Part shown: positions 54,266 through 64,000 of the stretch, in pieces
Layout of the letters: each line of letters opens with the position of its first letter
Position numbering within the stretch: the first letter of the stretch is position 1
Assembly: GCA_009667805.1 (NCBI GenBank)
Contig: CM019063.1
Coordinates: 349,064,862-349,128,861, forward strand
Length of the DNA: 64,000 nucleotides
Origin: Leptobrachium leishanense
Lineage: Eukaryota; Chordata; Amphibia; Anura; Megophryidae
Direction of reading: 5' to 3'
Notes under the pieces: model-generated
What the model was told of the DNA's origin: nothing
The model's input: only the letters and a program-made list of their open reading frames with translations
Database searches by the model: none
Position numbers and translations under genes: made by a program

Positions 54266-55330
54266 AACTGTATCATGATAACAAAACCTCTGGGCATATG
54301 GGGATCACCAAAACACTGTCTAGTATACGTAAGCTCCTCTGGTGGCCCACGGTGCGCCGTGATGTTAGAGATTACATAACGGTGTGCGAGGTGTGCACAA
54401 GACATAAAGTCCAAAACAGCGCCCATTGGTTTACTCCAGCCTCTGCCAATCCCGAACGACCATGGTCGCATTTAGCCATGGATTTTATAGTAGAGTTACC
54501 CGAGTCAAGAGGTAATACTGTAATACTCACGGTCATAGATCGGTTCTCCAAGATGGGCCACTATGTTCCTCTTCGTAAACTACCTTCGGCACTCGAACTG
54601 GTGCCCATATTCATAAACAATGTGGTCCGCATACACGGTATTCCTCTTGGGATTATCTCCGATAGGGGTACCCAATTCGTCTCTAGATTCTGGAAGGGTT
54701 TTTGTAAGAATGTGGGGATAGACTTATCTTTCTCCTCGGCCTATCACCCCCAGACCAACGAGCAGCAGAACGCGCTAATCAGAATATAGAAAAGTATCTA
54801 AGATGTTTTATATCTGACAAACAGGACAACTGGTCTGATCTTCTACCATGGGCAGAGTATGCTTTGAACAATGCAGTGAGCGAATCCACAGGACATTCAC
54901 CTTTCTTCACTGTTTACGGTTTTGATCCTCCCGTGCTCCCTGCTACGTTTCCTGATACCGCGATTCCTGCTCTGGATGAGCATTTAGTGTCTTTGAAAGA
55001 AACTTGGGGAAGGGTTAAACGGGCACTGGAGGAAAGTAGCGTTATCCAGAAAATCAAAGCAGACAGTCACAGGAGGCCGGCACCCGTGTATCAAGTTGGG
55101 GACAGGGTTTGGCTTTCTTCACGGAACATCAAGCTTTTAGTACCCTCTATGAAACTGGCACCCAGATACATAGGGCCCTATAAGATTCTGCGGCGCATCA
55201 ATCCGGTCTCCTATGCTTTGGCACTACCCTCCCATATCAGGATACACAATGTGTTCCACGTGAGTCTGTTGAAGCCACTCTTGTGTAATCGGTACACCAG
55301 GGCCCGTGTCCCTCCTCCTCCTGTCTCTGT
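54266..55330 (+). pseudogene. pol: Gypsy integrase, frameshifted
   Basis: Zinc-binding region: KLLWWPTVRRDVRDYITVCE with VCTRHK. Catalytic core: LAMDFIVELPESRGNTVIL (first D), IISDRGTQFVSRFWKGF (second D), SSAYHPQTNEQ, where the frame is lost exactly at the third catalytic residue region (stop at 54787-54789). It continues in ORF 54864-55478 with ALNNAVSESTGHSPFFTVYG, VGDRVWLSSRNIKL and IGPYKILRRINPVSYALALP, the GPY/F module. Confidence 0.9.
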
Positions 55331-55540
55331 GGAGGGCGAGGAGGAGTTTGAAGTCAAGGCCATTCTGGCGCCAGGGTGTCTAGGGGAGTCCTTCAGTACT
55401 TGGTTGACTGGGTGGGCTACGGCCCGGAGGATCGCTCTTGGCTTCCGGCTACTGAGGTTCATGCTCCTCGATTGGTGAGGGCTTTCTATTTGGCTCATCC
55501 CCGTGCCCCTGGGGTCGTCCAGTGGCCGCCCGTAGAGGGG
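55331..55540 (+). pseudogene. Chromodomain at the integrase C-terminus
   Basis: EEEFEVKAIL in one frame is followed by YLVDWVGYGPEDRSWLPATE and FYLAHPRAP in the next. This is the chromodomain pattern (Y.V.W.GY...d.sW.p...) that marks the chromovirus clade and can direct integration to modified histones. One frameshift near 55370 separates the two parts. Confidence 0.85.
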
Positions 55541-55543
55541 GGG
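55534..55543 (+). other. Polypurine tract
   Basis: AGAGGGGGGG lies three bases before the 3' LTR start TGTCACGG. Confidence 0.8.
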
Positions 55544-55546
55544 TTC

Positions 55547-56290
55547 TGTCACGGTGGCTCCCCGTACCCCCCGGCGCCTGGCAGCAGCTTCCTCGCTGCT
55601 CGCTAGCCAGGCGCCGAGTGATATTGCGGTCGCTTCCGCACACGTGGGGACGCCGGGGGCGGGGCCTGGCGGGCTGACGCGGACCCGCCGGGTTTAAAGC
55701 CCAGACTCGCAGAACAACCGGCGCCCTGACGTGGTAGTTACTTCCCGCAGAGCTCTTGCATTCTATTGTATATTTTTGGCTATTCTGTGTACCGACCCCT
55801 GGCATTGGCAAACTGACCATTCTGTGTACCGACCCCTGGCATTGGCAAACTGACCATTCTGTGTACCGACCCCTGGCATTGGCAAACGACCATTCTGTGT
55901 ACCGACCCCTGGCATTGGCAAACTGACCATTCTGTGTACCGACCCCTGGCATTGGCAAACGAACCATTCTGTGTACCGACCCCTGGCATTGGCTTATTAA
56001 CTATTCTGTGCAACACTCCTGGTATTGGCGTTTACTCTTCTAAATTGGTTTTGTGGTCAGTCTGTGTGGCATCCTAAGCACGCATCAGACTACCTCTTCT
56101 ATTGTTTAGGTCTTGGGAAGAGCCAACCATTCTAGGTCTTGTGTACCCTCCTAGTATCGTTCTTTGTGTCTACCTATCTTTACGTATTCTGTATCTGTCT
56201 AGACGTGCCGACCATTCTAAGGATCGGAAGGGTAGTGAGCGGTCTGCGTAATAGGGACCACCATCTTGGTAATCAGGGGGATCCGTGACA
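55547..56290 (+). repeat. 3' LTR
   Basis: A 744-bp copy of the 5' LTR. It lacks one G in the run near 55654 and one A in the third 37-bp unit (CAAACGACC instead of CAAACGAACC). Confidence 0.95.
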
Positions 56291-56554
56291 TGTATCTTTA
56301 GTTAACAAAATAATTTACTTTGTATATGTCACTGGGTGCATCCATTTTGTGTTGTTAATTGCCCTTCACCGTATCTTTACATCACTTGCTCCTCACTGTG
56401 TGCTAATGGTAATAGAACGGAGTGAATGGGTCTACCACCAATTCAAATCATTGTATTTTGTCGGATGTATTGAAAGGATATGACCATGGGGTAGCTTAGA
56501 ACAGGGCTTGACGAATTTGCTTTGAATCTAGGAGCCAGCTACAAAAGTTAGAAG

Positions 56555-56625
56555 CCAACCTTTCGGCAAGGATTCGCCTTTATCAAGTATACCTTGATAA
56601 AGGCGAATCCTCGCTGAAACGTTGG
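56555..56625. repeat. Palindrome of two back-to-back hammerhead-like cores
   Basis: Plus strand 56594-56625 reads TTGATAAAGGCGAATCCTCG, CTGAAACGTTGG. The minus strand of the left arm reads the same with minor differences (GCCGAAAGGTTGG). Each arm resembles CTGATGA-stem-GAAACG but has TTGATAA instead of CTGATGA, so it is degenerate as a hammerhead. Confidence 0.5.
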
Positions 56626-56934
56626 GAACCTTGCCTCTGCATCATGGAGTTGGTTTGTACTGACCCAAATTATGATTTTAGCTGCTTCTATTTATTTATC
56701 ACTGTTACCTGGAGCTTTTTGCTGTTAGTTTTTTTCTGAATGTGTTCTTGTGGCTACTTTTTTTGAGCCTAGAAGTGTAGACCGTTGCTTCTAATATCAG
56801 TTTGGCCGCTCATTATATTATTATTTGTGTTGTGAACATCTGTACCTTGTCACGTTGTGATATGGTTTTATTTATTTACTTATTTTTTTTGCTCTGTTGT
56901 CATTGGACATCCTATTTACCCACTGCAGACACAG

Positions 56935-56936
<2 letters not shown>

Positions 56937-57006
<70 letters not shown>
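56937..57006. repeat. (CA)n microsatellite
   Basis: An almost pure AC dinucleotide run of about 70 bp. Confidence 0.97.
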
Positions 57007-57015
<9 letters not shown>

Positions 57016-57223
57016 TCATATATAAATACATACACCAGGGCTGGATATATTTACATTAAATGTAGGAGACCAGAAGAAACCATTGAAGCCAACTAGAGGT
57101 TTTTAGATGCCAAAGACTGCTTTTAGATTGGTGTAAAATAAACTGGAAATTTAGGAGCCAGGAGTAAAATTCTAGGAGCCAGTGACTACCAGGCTCCTGG
57201 CTTTGTCAAGCCCTGGCTTAGAC

Positions 57224-58400
57224 GTGTTTTAAACTCACTGTCATATCTCATTCAGCTGCTATTGCTTATCTCGGATAGCCTGAAAATTACATTATAAACG
57301 TCACCTTATCTAAACATTCCCTCCTCCACCTCATTAACTGTTAAACCACAGCAGTAAAGTAAAACTTTAGCACAGATTTTGGTAAATGTTGCATCATAAA
57401 AAAAAAATCCACAGCATGTGTTTTATAAAGTTGATTTATTTTTAATGCACACGTAAATCTAGTTCGATCTGAAAGGCCACACATCTGAAGTATGGAGCAA
57501 GGACATTAGTTACACAGAAAGGGAGGAATCCATCGGAGATCAAGCATGGCTTCTGTGGCCAGTCCATGCAGTTTTCCTGCTGTCAGTCTGCATGGTGGTC
57601 CCATGCCTGGGCCATGTGGTGATCCTTCGTCCTGTCCACACAGTAATCCTGTGGTCCATGAATACTAAGCCTGGCATCCCTTGTGCAGACAAGCAGCAGC
57701 CTGAAGTAATGCGGGGTAATGTGCGGTGTCATTGTGTATGAACAAATCACAGAATCCACAGTAATAAAAGTGATTATGAACACAACGAAGAAAAAGTTAA
57801 GACTGAATTGATGCTTGAAACCATCTACCCAAGAAACATTACAAAAATCACTACAGATTTTGGCTGTTTTTAAAAAATATCCTTTTATATTTTTTATTTT
57901 CCCCAAATTGTCACATTTGTTCAGAAGAGTACACAAATTAATGTAGAGTTTTTTATGACTTTAAAATTAGTGACTATGTTTTACTTTTTTTAATTAAAGG
58001 ATTATCTGTATAAAAAAAAAATTGTTGCACTGTGATTTGAATCTCAGTGGGCTCCAGTTTATGATATCTAATAGCCCCACTGGCCTTTATATTCCCAGAG
58101 CTAGCTGGTGATGTTAATTGAGGCTGTTATTCTCGTTGGTATACATGGTTTGATTGTAGGGTTCGAATTTCTGTCTTTAGAAATGCAATAAACATAACCC
58201 TATATGATCAGGCTGATGTTCTGCTGAAATGTCACAATATACTTTTATATAGAAAGTATAGAGAACTGGAGCACCTAGTTACTCACTTGGTCAGGTGTGT
58301 GAAAATGTAGTACAATCTTTATTAACTAGCACAACAATGAATTGAAAAAAATACATTTAATAAATTACCCAAAGAAAAAAGAAAATTGAGATGAGAGTCC
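57224..58400. other. Unclassified non-coding stretch
   Basis: No gene is visible. Sequence at 57725-57775 (GTATGAACAAATCACAGAATCC, ACAGTAATAAAA) is related to the 55-bp repeat at 61890-62062. The minus ORF 57583-57936 has no recognised family. Confidence 0.5.
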
Positions 58401-58506
58401 ATGTACCATAAGTGCCAAAAGCCTCAAGCAGAGAATGGTGCTGGTAAAGTTTATTGGAGGGGAAAGCAACCCCACAGTTAGTGACGTTTCGGCCAAAGGG
58501 CCTTAA

Positions 58507-59703
58507 CCCCTTAAGGACGGGAGTAATTTTACAACTTCGGCGCTGTTTCGAAAGTAGAAGTTTGCTGAGCTCATTTTGACCATTTTTAAGTCACGTATTA
58601 TTATACCACCCAGACAAATTATATATCGTTCTTTCCGGCAGACTCGGCAGATTAATAATATATCATTATTATATGTATATGTCATGCCCTGCCAAAATGC
58701 TATAACAAAAAATGTAAAAAAAAGTAAAAAAATTAGAATTTTCAATAAAATTTCAATCTTCCACAGTGTGTAAAGTGTTTTTTTTTTAAATTTTATTATC
58801 CGAGGCTCTGCGATCATATTCTATGGGGTAGATTTGTTAAAAAAATTAGAACGGGGAACGCATTTTTTTTTGGGGAGAAATTGCGTGATTTTAGCTAAAC
58901 TCCCCCAAAAAAAAAATCATTAGTGAAGCATCATTGTTCACATTATAATTGAAATGTGAACAATAGTGCTGCATTAAAAAAAAACCCCGTATTTATTTTT
59001 TTATTATTTATTATTTTTATTTTTACTTTTTTAAAACTTTTATTTTACTCATAACATGGTCATGTTTGATATCATTGGAAAGGCCATGCTCTGGCCTTTC
59101 CAGCAATATCATACATGACCCCCTAGCTGCCACCGATCAGGAGATAAAGGGGTTCAAAGAACCCGCCCTATCTCCTCTAAGGTATTTCCATAGGAAATCC
59201 CTTTGCAGCTAGGGGGTTCCCCGGTTAACCGACATCATCGCGCATGGCGCGATGAGTCAGTTGACCGGGGGGACCAAGAGGTGGGGGCTGCCATCCAAGA
59301 TAGGTCGCGACCTGGCAACTAAGGGGTTAACCCCCCCTACATCGCTGGAAAGGTCAGGCTGTGACCCTTCCAGCGATGGTGGTCACAGCCGCCTGGTCCC
59401 CGGCGATGGGGAGATAGAGGGATCCAAAGGATCCCCCCTCCCCTTCAGGCGCTTCCCCTGCTCCGGCGGGGGGGGGACGCCTGAAACTGACGTCATCGCG
59501 CCACCGGCGCGATGACGTCACTGCGCCGGAGGAGAGATTCACACTGATCTGACTCTGCGGGAGTCAGAGCAGCGTGGGAGCGACCGGAGGAGGTGAGTAT
59601 TAACGGAGGGGGGCTGTAAACGCCGAGGACGTACATTTACGTCCTGCGGCGTCAAAGCCCGCCTAATGCAGGGCGTAAATGTACGTCCTGCGGCGTTAAG
59701 GGG
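58507..59703 (+). mobile_element. piggyBac-like MITE
   Basis: TTAA flanks at 58503-58506 and 59704-59707. Ends are CCCCTTAAGGACGGG and GCGGCGTTAAGGGG. It contains several palindromes (GGACGTACATTTACGTCCTGC repeated inverted at the right end; CATTGGAAAGGCCATG / CTGGCCTTTCCAGCAAT). There is no transposase; the ORFs crossing it are not protein-like. Confidence 0.82.
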
Positions 59704-59741
59704 TTAATCATACAGCTGCTTCAATACCATCACGTTGTATA

Positions 59742-61376
59742 CAGTCAGGTCCATAAATATTGGGACATCGACACAATTCTAACATCTTTGGCTCTATACA
59801 CCACCACAATGGAGTTGGAATGAAACAAACACAATGCTTTAACTGCAGACTGTCAGCTTTAATTTGAAGGTATGTACATCCAACTCAGGTGAACGGTGTA
59901 GGACTCACAGAAATTTGCAGATGTGCCTCCCACTTGTTAAGGGACCAAAGGTAATGGGACAGAATAATAATCATAAATCAAGCTTTCCCTTCTTAATACT
60001 TGGTTGCAAATCCTTTGCAGGCAATCACAGCCTGAAGTCTGGAACTCATAAACATCACCAGACGCTGGGTTTCATCCCTGGTGATGCTCTGCCAGGCCTC
60101 TACTACAACTGTCTTCAGTTCCTCCTTGTTCTTGGGGCATTTTCCCTTCAGCAAGTGAAATGCATGCTCAATGGGATTCAGGTCTGGTGATTGACTTGGC
60201 CATTGCATAACATTCCACTTCTGTCCCTTCAAAAACTCTTTGGTTGCTTTTGCAGTATGCTTTGGGTCATTGTCCATCTGCACTGTGAAGCGCCGTCCAA
60301 TGAGTTCTGCAGCATTTGGCTGAATGTGAGCAGATAATATTGCCCGAAACACTTCAGAATTCATCCTGCTGCTCTTGTCAGCAGTCACAGCATCAATAAA
60401 TCCAAGAGAACCAGTTCCATTGGCAGCCATACATGCCCACGCCATGACACTACCACCACCATGCTTCACTGATGAGGTGGTATGCTTAGGATCATGAGCA
60501 GTTCCTTTCCTTCTCTATATTCTTCTCTTCCCATCACTCTGGTACAAGTTGATCTTGGTCTCATCTGTCCATAGGATCTTGTTTCAGAACTGTGAAGGCT
60601 TTGTTAGGTGTTGTTTGGCAAACTCAAATCTGGCCTTCCTGTTTTTGAGGCTCACCAATGGTTTACATCTTGTGGTTAACCCTCTGTATTCACTCTGGTG
60701 AAGTCTTCTCTTGATTGTTGACTTTGACACACATACAACTACCTCCTGGAGAGTGTTCTTGATCTGGTCAACTGTTGTGAAGGGTGTTTTCTTCACCAGG
60801 GAAAGAATTCTTCGGTCATCCACCACAGTTGTTTTCCGTGGTCTCCCGGGTCTTTTGGTGTTGCTGAGCTCACCGGTGCATTCCTTCTTTTTGAGAATGT
60901 TCCAAACAGTTGTTTTGGCCACGCCTAATGTTCTTGCTATCTCTCTGATGGGTTTGTTTTGCTTCTTCAGCCTAATGATGGCTTGCTTCACTGATCTTGA
61001 CAGCTCTTTGGATCTCATCTTGAGAGTTGACAGCAACAGATTCCAAATGCAAATAGCACCCTTGAAATGAACTCTGGGCCTTTTATCTGCACATTGTAAT
61101 TGGGGTAATGAGGGAATATCACACACCTGGCCATGGAACAGCTGAAAAGCCAATTGTCCCATTACCTTTGGTCCCTTAAGAAGTGGGAGGCACATCTGCA
61201 AACTGCTGTAAGTCCTACACCGTTCACCTGAGTTGGCTGTACATACCCTCAAAATAAAGCTGGCAGTCTGCAGTTAAAGCACATTGTGTTTGTTTCATTC
61301 CAACTCCATTGTGGTGGTGTATAGAGCCAAAGATGTTAGAATTGTGTAGATATCCCAATATTTCTGGACCTGACTG
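59742..61376 (-). mobile_element. Tc1-like transposon, nearly complete
   Basis: A 1635-bp element flanked by TA (59740-59741 and 61377-61378). Terminal inverted repeats of about 215 bp start CAGTCAGGTCCATAAATATT and CAGTCAGGTCCAGAAATATT (read inward) and each ends near GTCCCATTACCTTTGG or its complement. The site without insertion is seen in the right arm of the host repeat (about 63710-63727). Confidence 0.95.
59993..61021 (-). pseudogene. Tc1-like transposase with two in-frame stops
   Basis: The start MRSKELSRSVKQAIIRLKKQ is at 61021. The paired N-terminal helix-turn-helix region is present (REIARTLGVAKTTVWNILKK, RPGRPRKTT as the GRPR motif). The catalytic DD34E residues can be seen: WTDETKINLY, QMDNDPKHTA and SPDLNPIEHAFHLLKGK. 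Length would be about 342 residues, normal for the family. TGA at 60584-60586 and TAG at 60515-60517 interrupt the otherwise constant frame. It cuts and pastes the element at TA sites in active copies; this copy would not. Confidence 0.93.
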
Positions 61377-61889
61377 TATATACACATGACCATAATTAAG
61401 CTCTTAAACAATCATGCACTTAGGCTCTCTATCCAATGAACCCCAAGTGCTTCAGAAAATCACATATGGTCACAAATAGCCAATGGCAATAAAAAGAAAC
61501 AGTGGTATAAAACACCAGGAGACAATAGTGAGGTTTACAGTACTTCATGCAACATATTATACAAAAAATGCCACAATACATAATATTGTCAGCATAAAGA
61601 ACCTAATATATAATATTTACCTAAATTTACATGTACATAATAAACATATCACACACTGTGGAGGAAAAAATACATACATCCAATTGGATTTGACATATTC
61701 GGAAATCTACAGTATATATATCAATTAATATTGATTAATATTAATATCATTATCAGGGAAGCCATCAGAAATGATGGGGCCCCTTACTGAACCTCATGAT
61801 GGGGCCCCCCGGAACTCCCTCAACCTCCAACAGCTTTTCTCCCCCTTCAAAAAATAAAAATAAAATAAAGGACATAACATCGCTTCACA

Positions 61890-62062
61890 GTACTAAAAAT
61901 CACAGCAATGTACGGTGTGTATGAGTGTATCACAAAGCTCCACAGCAATAAAACTCACAGCAATGTGCGCTTTGTATGAGTGTATCACAGAGCTCCACAG
62001 CAATAAAACTCCCAGCAATGTGCATGAGCGTATCACAGAATCCACAGCAATAAAACTCACTG
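61890..62062. repeat. ~55-bp tandem repeat, about 3 copies
   Basis: Units contain CACAGCAATGTGCGCTTTGT, ATGAGTGTATCACAGAGCTC and CACAGCAATAAAACT. A single inverted relative is at 8880-8945 and a diverged one near 57725-57775. Confidence 0.8.
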
Positions 62063-62842
62063 AAAAGTGCTGTGTATGATGGCCTTTGGGCTTTGCGCAG
62101 CCCTGGCCTAGAGGCTGGCCAGGAACCAGGGTCTGGGTCTTGTGTTTGGGCCCTGGGTCTTGTGTCTGGGCTCTGGGTATGGGCACTGGTTCTAGGGTCT
62201 GGGTCTTGGCTCTGGGTCTGGGCCCTGAGGCTGGGCCTTCGGTCTCGGGCCTGGTGTGTACCTGGGGTCTGGGCCCTGCTGGCATTTGGCTGGGTCCGAG
62301 GCTGGACTGAGACAAGCAGCACCATACTCACTGCTCCTCCGCTGCTTTCTCGTCTGACGTCTTCTTCCTGTGCCAGTCGCTGTGTGTGACACCTGCATTA
62401 CACGTGTCGCACACATGACTGGAGGGCGGCACCAAAGCAGCGTGCGAAGCACGCTGCTGTAGGGCCACCCAGGAAGCCAGTACAGCTCCGGATTTGTACT
62501 CCTACAGTCCGATACCGGAGCTGATAGAAAGTAAGGGCGCGCCGCAGGATGGGGCGTAATGCCCTGATGGCGTCATATGGAGCTCCCCTGAGTGCGGGGG
62601 ACACATGACAATATCCTAGGGAGAGGGAAAGGAGGCCAATAATTAAATGATAATATATCCTACCTAAAAACAGACATTCAAGTCGAACTCCCTATTCAGT
62701 CTGTTTGGCCACAGCGTGTCTAGTGTAAATATCTGTCTTTTTTCTTTTCGTTTAATACAATTGACCATCTGTGATTTTCTGAAGCACTTGGGGTTAATTG
62801 GTTAGAGAGCCTAAGTGCTTGATTGTTTAAGGGGTTAATTAA
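62063..62842. other. Non-coding: GGGTCTGGGC-rich stretch and arm sequence
   Basis: 62130-62290 is a degenerate repeat of GGGTCTGGG, CTTGTGTCTGGG and GGGCCCTGGG, with strong strand asymmetry. 62300-62620 is GC-rich and unclassified. 62767-62842 is the right arm of the surrounding inverted element. Confidence 0.55.
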
Positions 62843-63696
62843 TAGGCTTGTGCACCGATTTTTTTTTCGGTTCGATTTGATTTGTTCGGATGTTTAAAAT
62901 TTTCGATTCGGCTCGTTTCGACCGATTTCTGTCTCGATTCGGTTCGGTTCGTTTTTCGTGTACATTTTTTTCGGAATATCGACCATTTTTCGTGTTTTCG
63001 GGTCACTTTGCTCGTTTTTTGTATCGACTTTTCGTGATTTCGGAAATTTTCGTTTTTTCGGAGCGTCTGTTCTCCTCGTTTCAAAGTGTCTAACTCTATT
63101 CGTTTTGACGTAAACTACTATGGTTTACTTTTTTTATACTTTATATATTTTTTTATAATAAATTTTTGGTTTGTTTTTCGGATCCGATAATTCATTCTGT
63201 CGATACGATAATTCTGGCGATTCTATCGTGTTTTTTTTTATTAAATAAAGATCCTTTTTTTCTTATGACTATACATTTCACAACTTTATTTAATCATATT
63301 AAAATGGTATGAAAGCCAAGGAACAAAAAAAATGAACAAAACGATTTAAAAAACGCTAAACTGACCAGAATGCCACAAGAAACAAGTGATACGCATTTAC
63401 AAATACAAAATTTACAGAATCAGCGATATAACCGATAAGTTAAATATACGATGTCCAGAATTACCGAAATGGAACCGAAATCACGAATGGAACCGAAATC
63501 ATGAAGAGCAAAAATAGATTTCGATTTGACACATTTCAAGTCCATTCGAAAAATCCGAAAATCTTTCGTATCGGCTCGGAAAACTTTTCGGATCTGTCGG
63601 TTTTCGGGTCCGATCCGATTCGGAAATTCGGCCGAATCCGAAGACACGAATCGGGAAATTTCGTGAAAATTCCGAAACCCGAAACGCACATCCCTA
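62843..63696 (-). mobile_element. hAT-like element, second copy
   Basis: Runs TAGGCTTGTGCACCG...CGCACATCCCTA, the reverse of the element at 6534-7488, with the same TTCGG/CCGAA-rich subterminal parts but no minisatellite. The flanks (TTAATTAA left, TTAAGGTC right) share only TTAA, so an 8-bp duplication is not preserved here. Confidence 0.75.
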
Positions 63697-64000
63697 TTAA
63701 GGTCATGTGTATATATACAACGTGATGGTATTGAAGCAGTATCTATGATTAAGGCCCTTTAGCTGAAACGTCTCTACCTGTGGGGTTGCTTTCACTTCCA
63801 ATAAACTTTACCATTCTCTGCTTCAGGCTCCTGCTACTTTTGCCATATTTCAGTTGTTTGGGACTGCTGCGCCCTTTCTCCTTGCGGTGACCTCCCAGGG
63901 TGTGTAGGCCACCGGCTCCCACCTATGGTTGGATGCGGCACTTTTGATTTATGTCATGTACCATAAGTGACGTAATATACTCTTAAATTCGCCCCATATG
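63697..64000. other. Right arm of the inverted element and window end
   Basis: 63697-63850 is the inverted copy of the left arm (see 58401-63850). It contains ATGATTAAGGCCC and AGCTGAAACGTC, again a hammerhead-like remnant. 63850-64000 has no recognised feature. Confidence 0.55.

Larger units (their letters stand above)
50478..56290 (+). mobile_element. Complete Ty3/gypsy chromovirus, young insertion
   Basis: The two LTRs (746 and 744 bp, TGTCACGG...CCGTGACA) differ visibly only by two 1-base length changes. TGTAT is duplicated at 50473-50477 and 56291-56295. Between them are gag, protease, RT, RNase H, integrase and a chromodomain in the Ty3/gypsy order. The near-identical LTRs mean recent insertion, yet the coding region changes frame about seven times. 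No convincing tRNA-complementary PBS could be assigned just after the 5' LTR. Confidence 0.95.
56502..57215 (+). mobile_element. hAT-like non-autonomous element
   Basis: Ends are CAGGGCTTGACGAATTTG and CTTTGTCAAGCCCTG, inverted repeats starting with the hAT-typical CAGGG. Flanks GCTTAGAA (56494-56501) and GCTTAGAC (57216-57223) are an 8-bp target duplication with one mismatch. CTAGGAGCCAG occurs near both ends. It contains a hammerhead-like palindrome and a CA microsatellite, and no transposase. Confidence 0.82.
58401..63850. mobile_element. Inverted-arm element, possibly Penelope-like terminal repeats
   Basis: The left arm is 58401-58506, 59704-59741 and 61377-61470, seen after leaving out a piggyBac-like MITE and a Tc1 element. 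The right arm is 62767-62842 and 63697-63850, after leaving out a hAT-like element. They are inverted copies: AGCAGAGAATGGT / ACCATTCTCTGCT, AAAGTTTATTGG / CCAATAAACTTT, CAATACCATCACGTTGTATA / TATACAACGTGATGGTATTG, AAGTGCTTCAGAAAATCACA / TGTGATTTTCTGAAGCACTT. Both arms hold a GGCC-GAAACGTC-type word near the hammerhead position. The centre 61471-62766 has no recognised gene. Confidence 0.6.

Overview
This looks like a stretch of a large, repeat-rich vertebrate genome, most likely an amphibian and probably a frog or toad. The evidence is the mix of elements: a gammaretrovirus-type endogenous retrovirus, Ty3/gypsy elements of two kinds, a Penelope-like element, L1-like and L2-like LINEs, piggyBac-like, hAT-like and Tc1 DNA transposons, and many minisatellites. 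I recognise no ordinary host gene, rRNA, tRNA or CRISPR array. Nearly everything identifiable is a mobile element or its debris, and the insertions are nested several layers deep. The species call is inference.

Layout. 1-371: end of a gypsy LTR running off the window. 372-10111: non-coding repeats, including a small inverted-repeat element (1799-2050 and 8221-8429) split by a 6.2 kb L1-like insertion. That insertion carries its own nested insertions and minisatellites. A Mutator-like element with a tandem array lies at 8761-9993. 10112-31445: a gypsy-like LTR hit by a small TIR element (10509-10948) and then by a reverse-strand endogenous retrovirus (ERV, 11024-31151). The ERV received a head-to-head 424-bp repeat array (14126-16700), an ORF1-only L1-like insertion (17641-19462) and, in its 5' LTR, a second retrotransposon with a PNMA-like Gag (25668-31069).

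32328-45905: a Penelope-like element with two tandem copies and one inverted copy of a 2.3 kb terminal repeat. Each copy carries a hammerhead-ribozyme-like core. The element is interrupted by a 6.5 kb piggyBac-like element (35988-42452) full of TTAGGG-like and ~385-bp satellite arrays, and by an L2-like LINE (45119-45885). 46060-50477: L1-like fragments, a piggyBac-like MITE and hairpins. 50478-56290: a complete, young chromodomain gypsy element on the plus strand. 56502-57215: hAT-like element. 58401-64000: an inverted-arm element hit by a piggyBac-like MITE, a Tc1 transposon and a hAT-like element.

The most notable observation is in the ERV pol gene. Between RNase H and integrase, in frame on both sides, there is about 200 residues that I recognise as the conserved domain of the opioid growth factor receptor (OGFR) family. 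It looks like a host domain captured by a retrovirus. The frame is open across the whole RNase H-OGFR-integrase stretch apart from the later L1-like insertion, while gag, RT and env carry several breaks.
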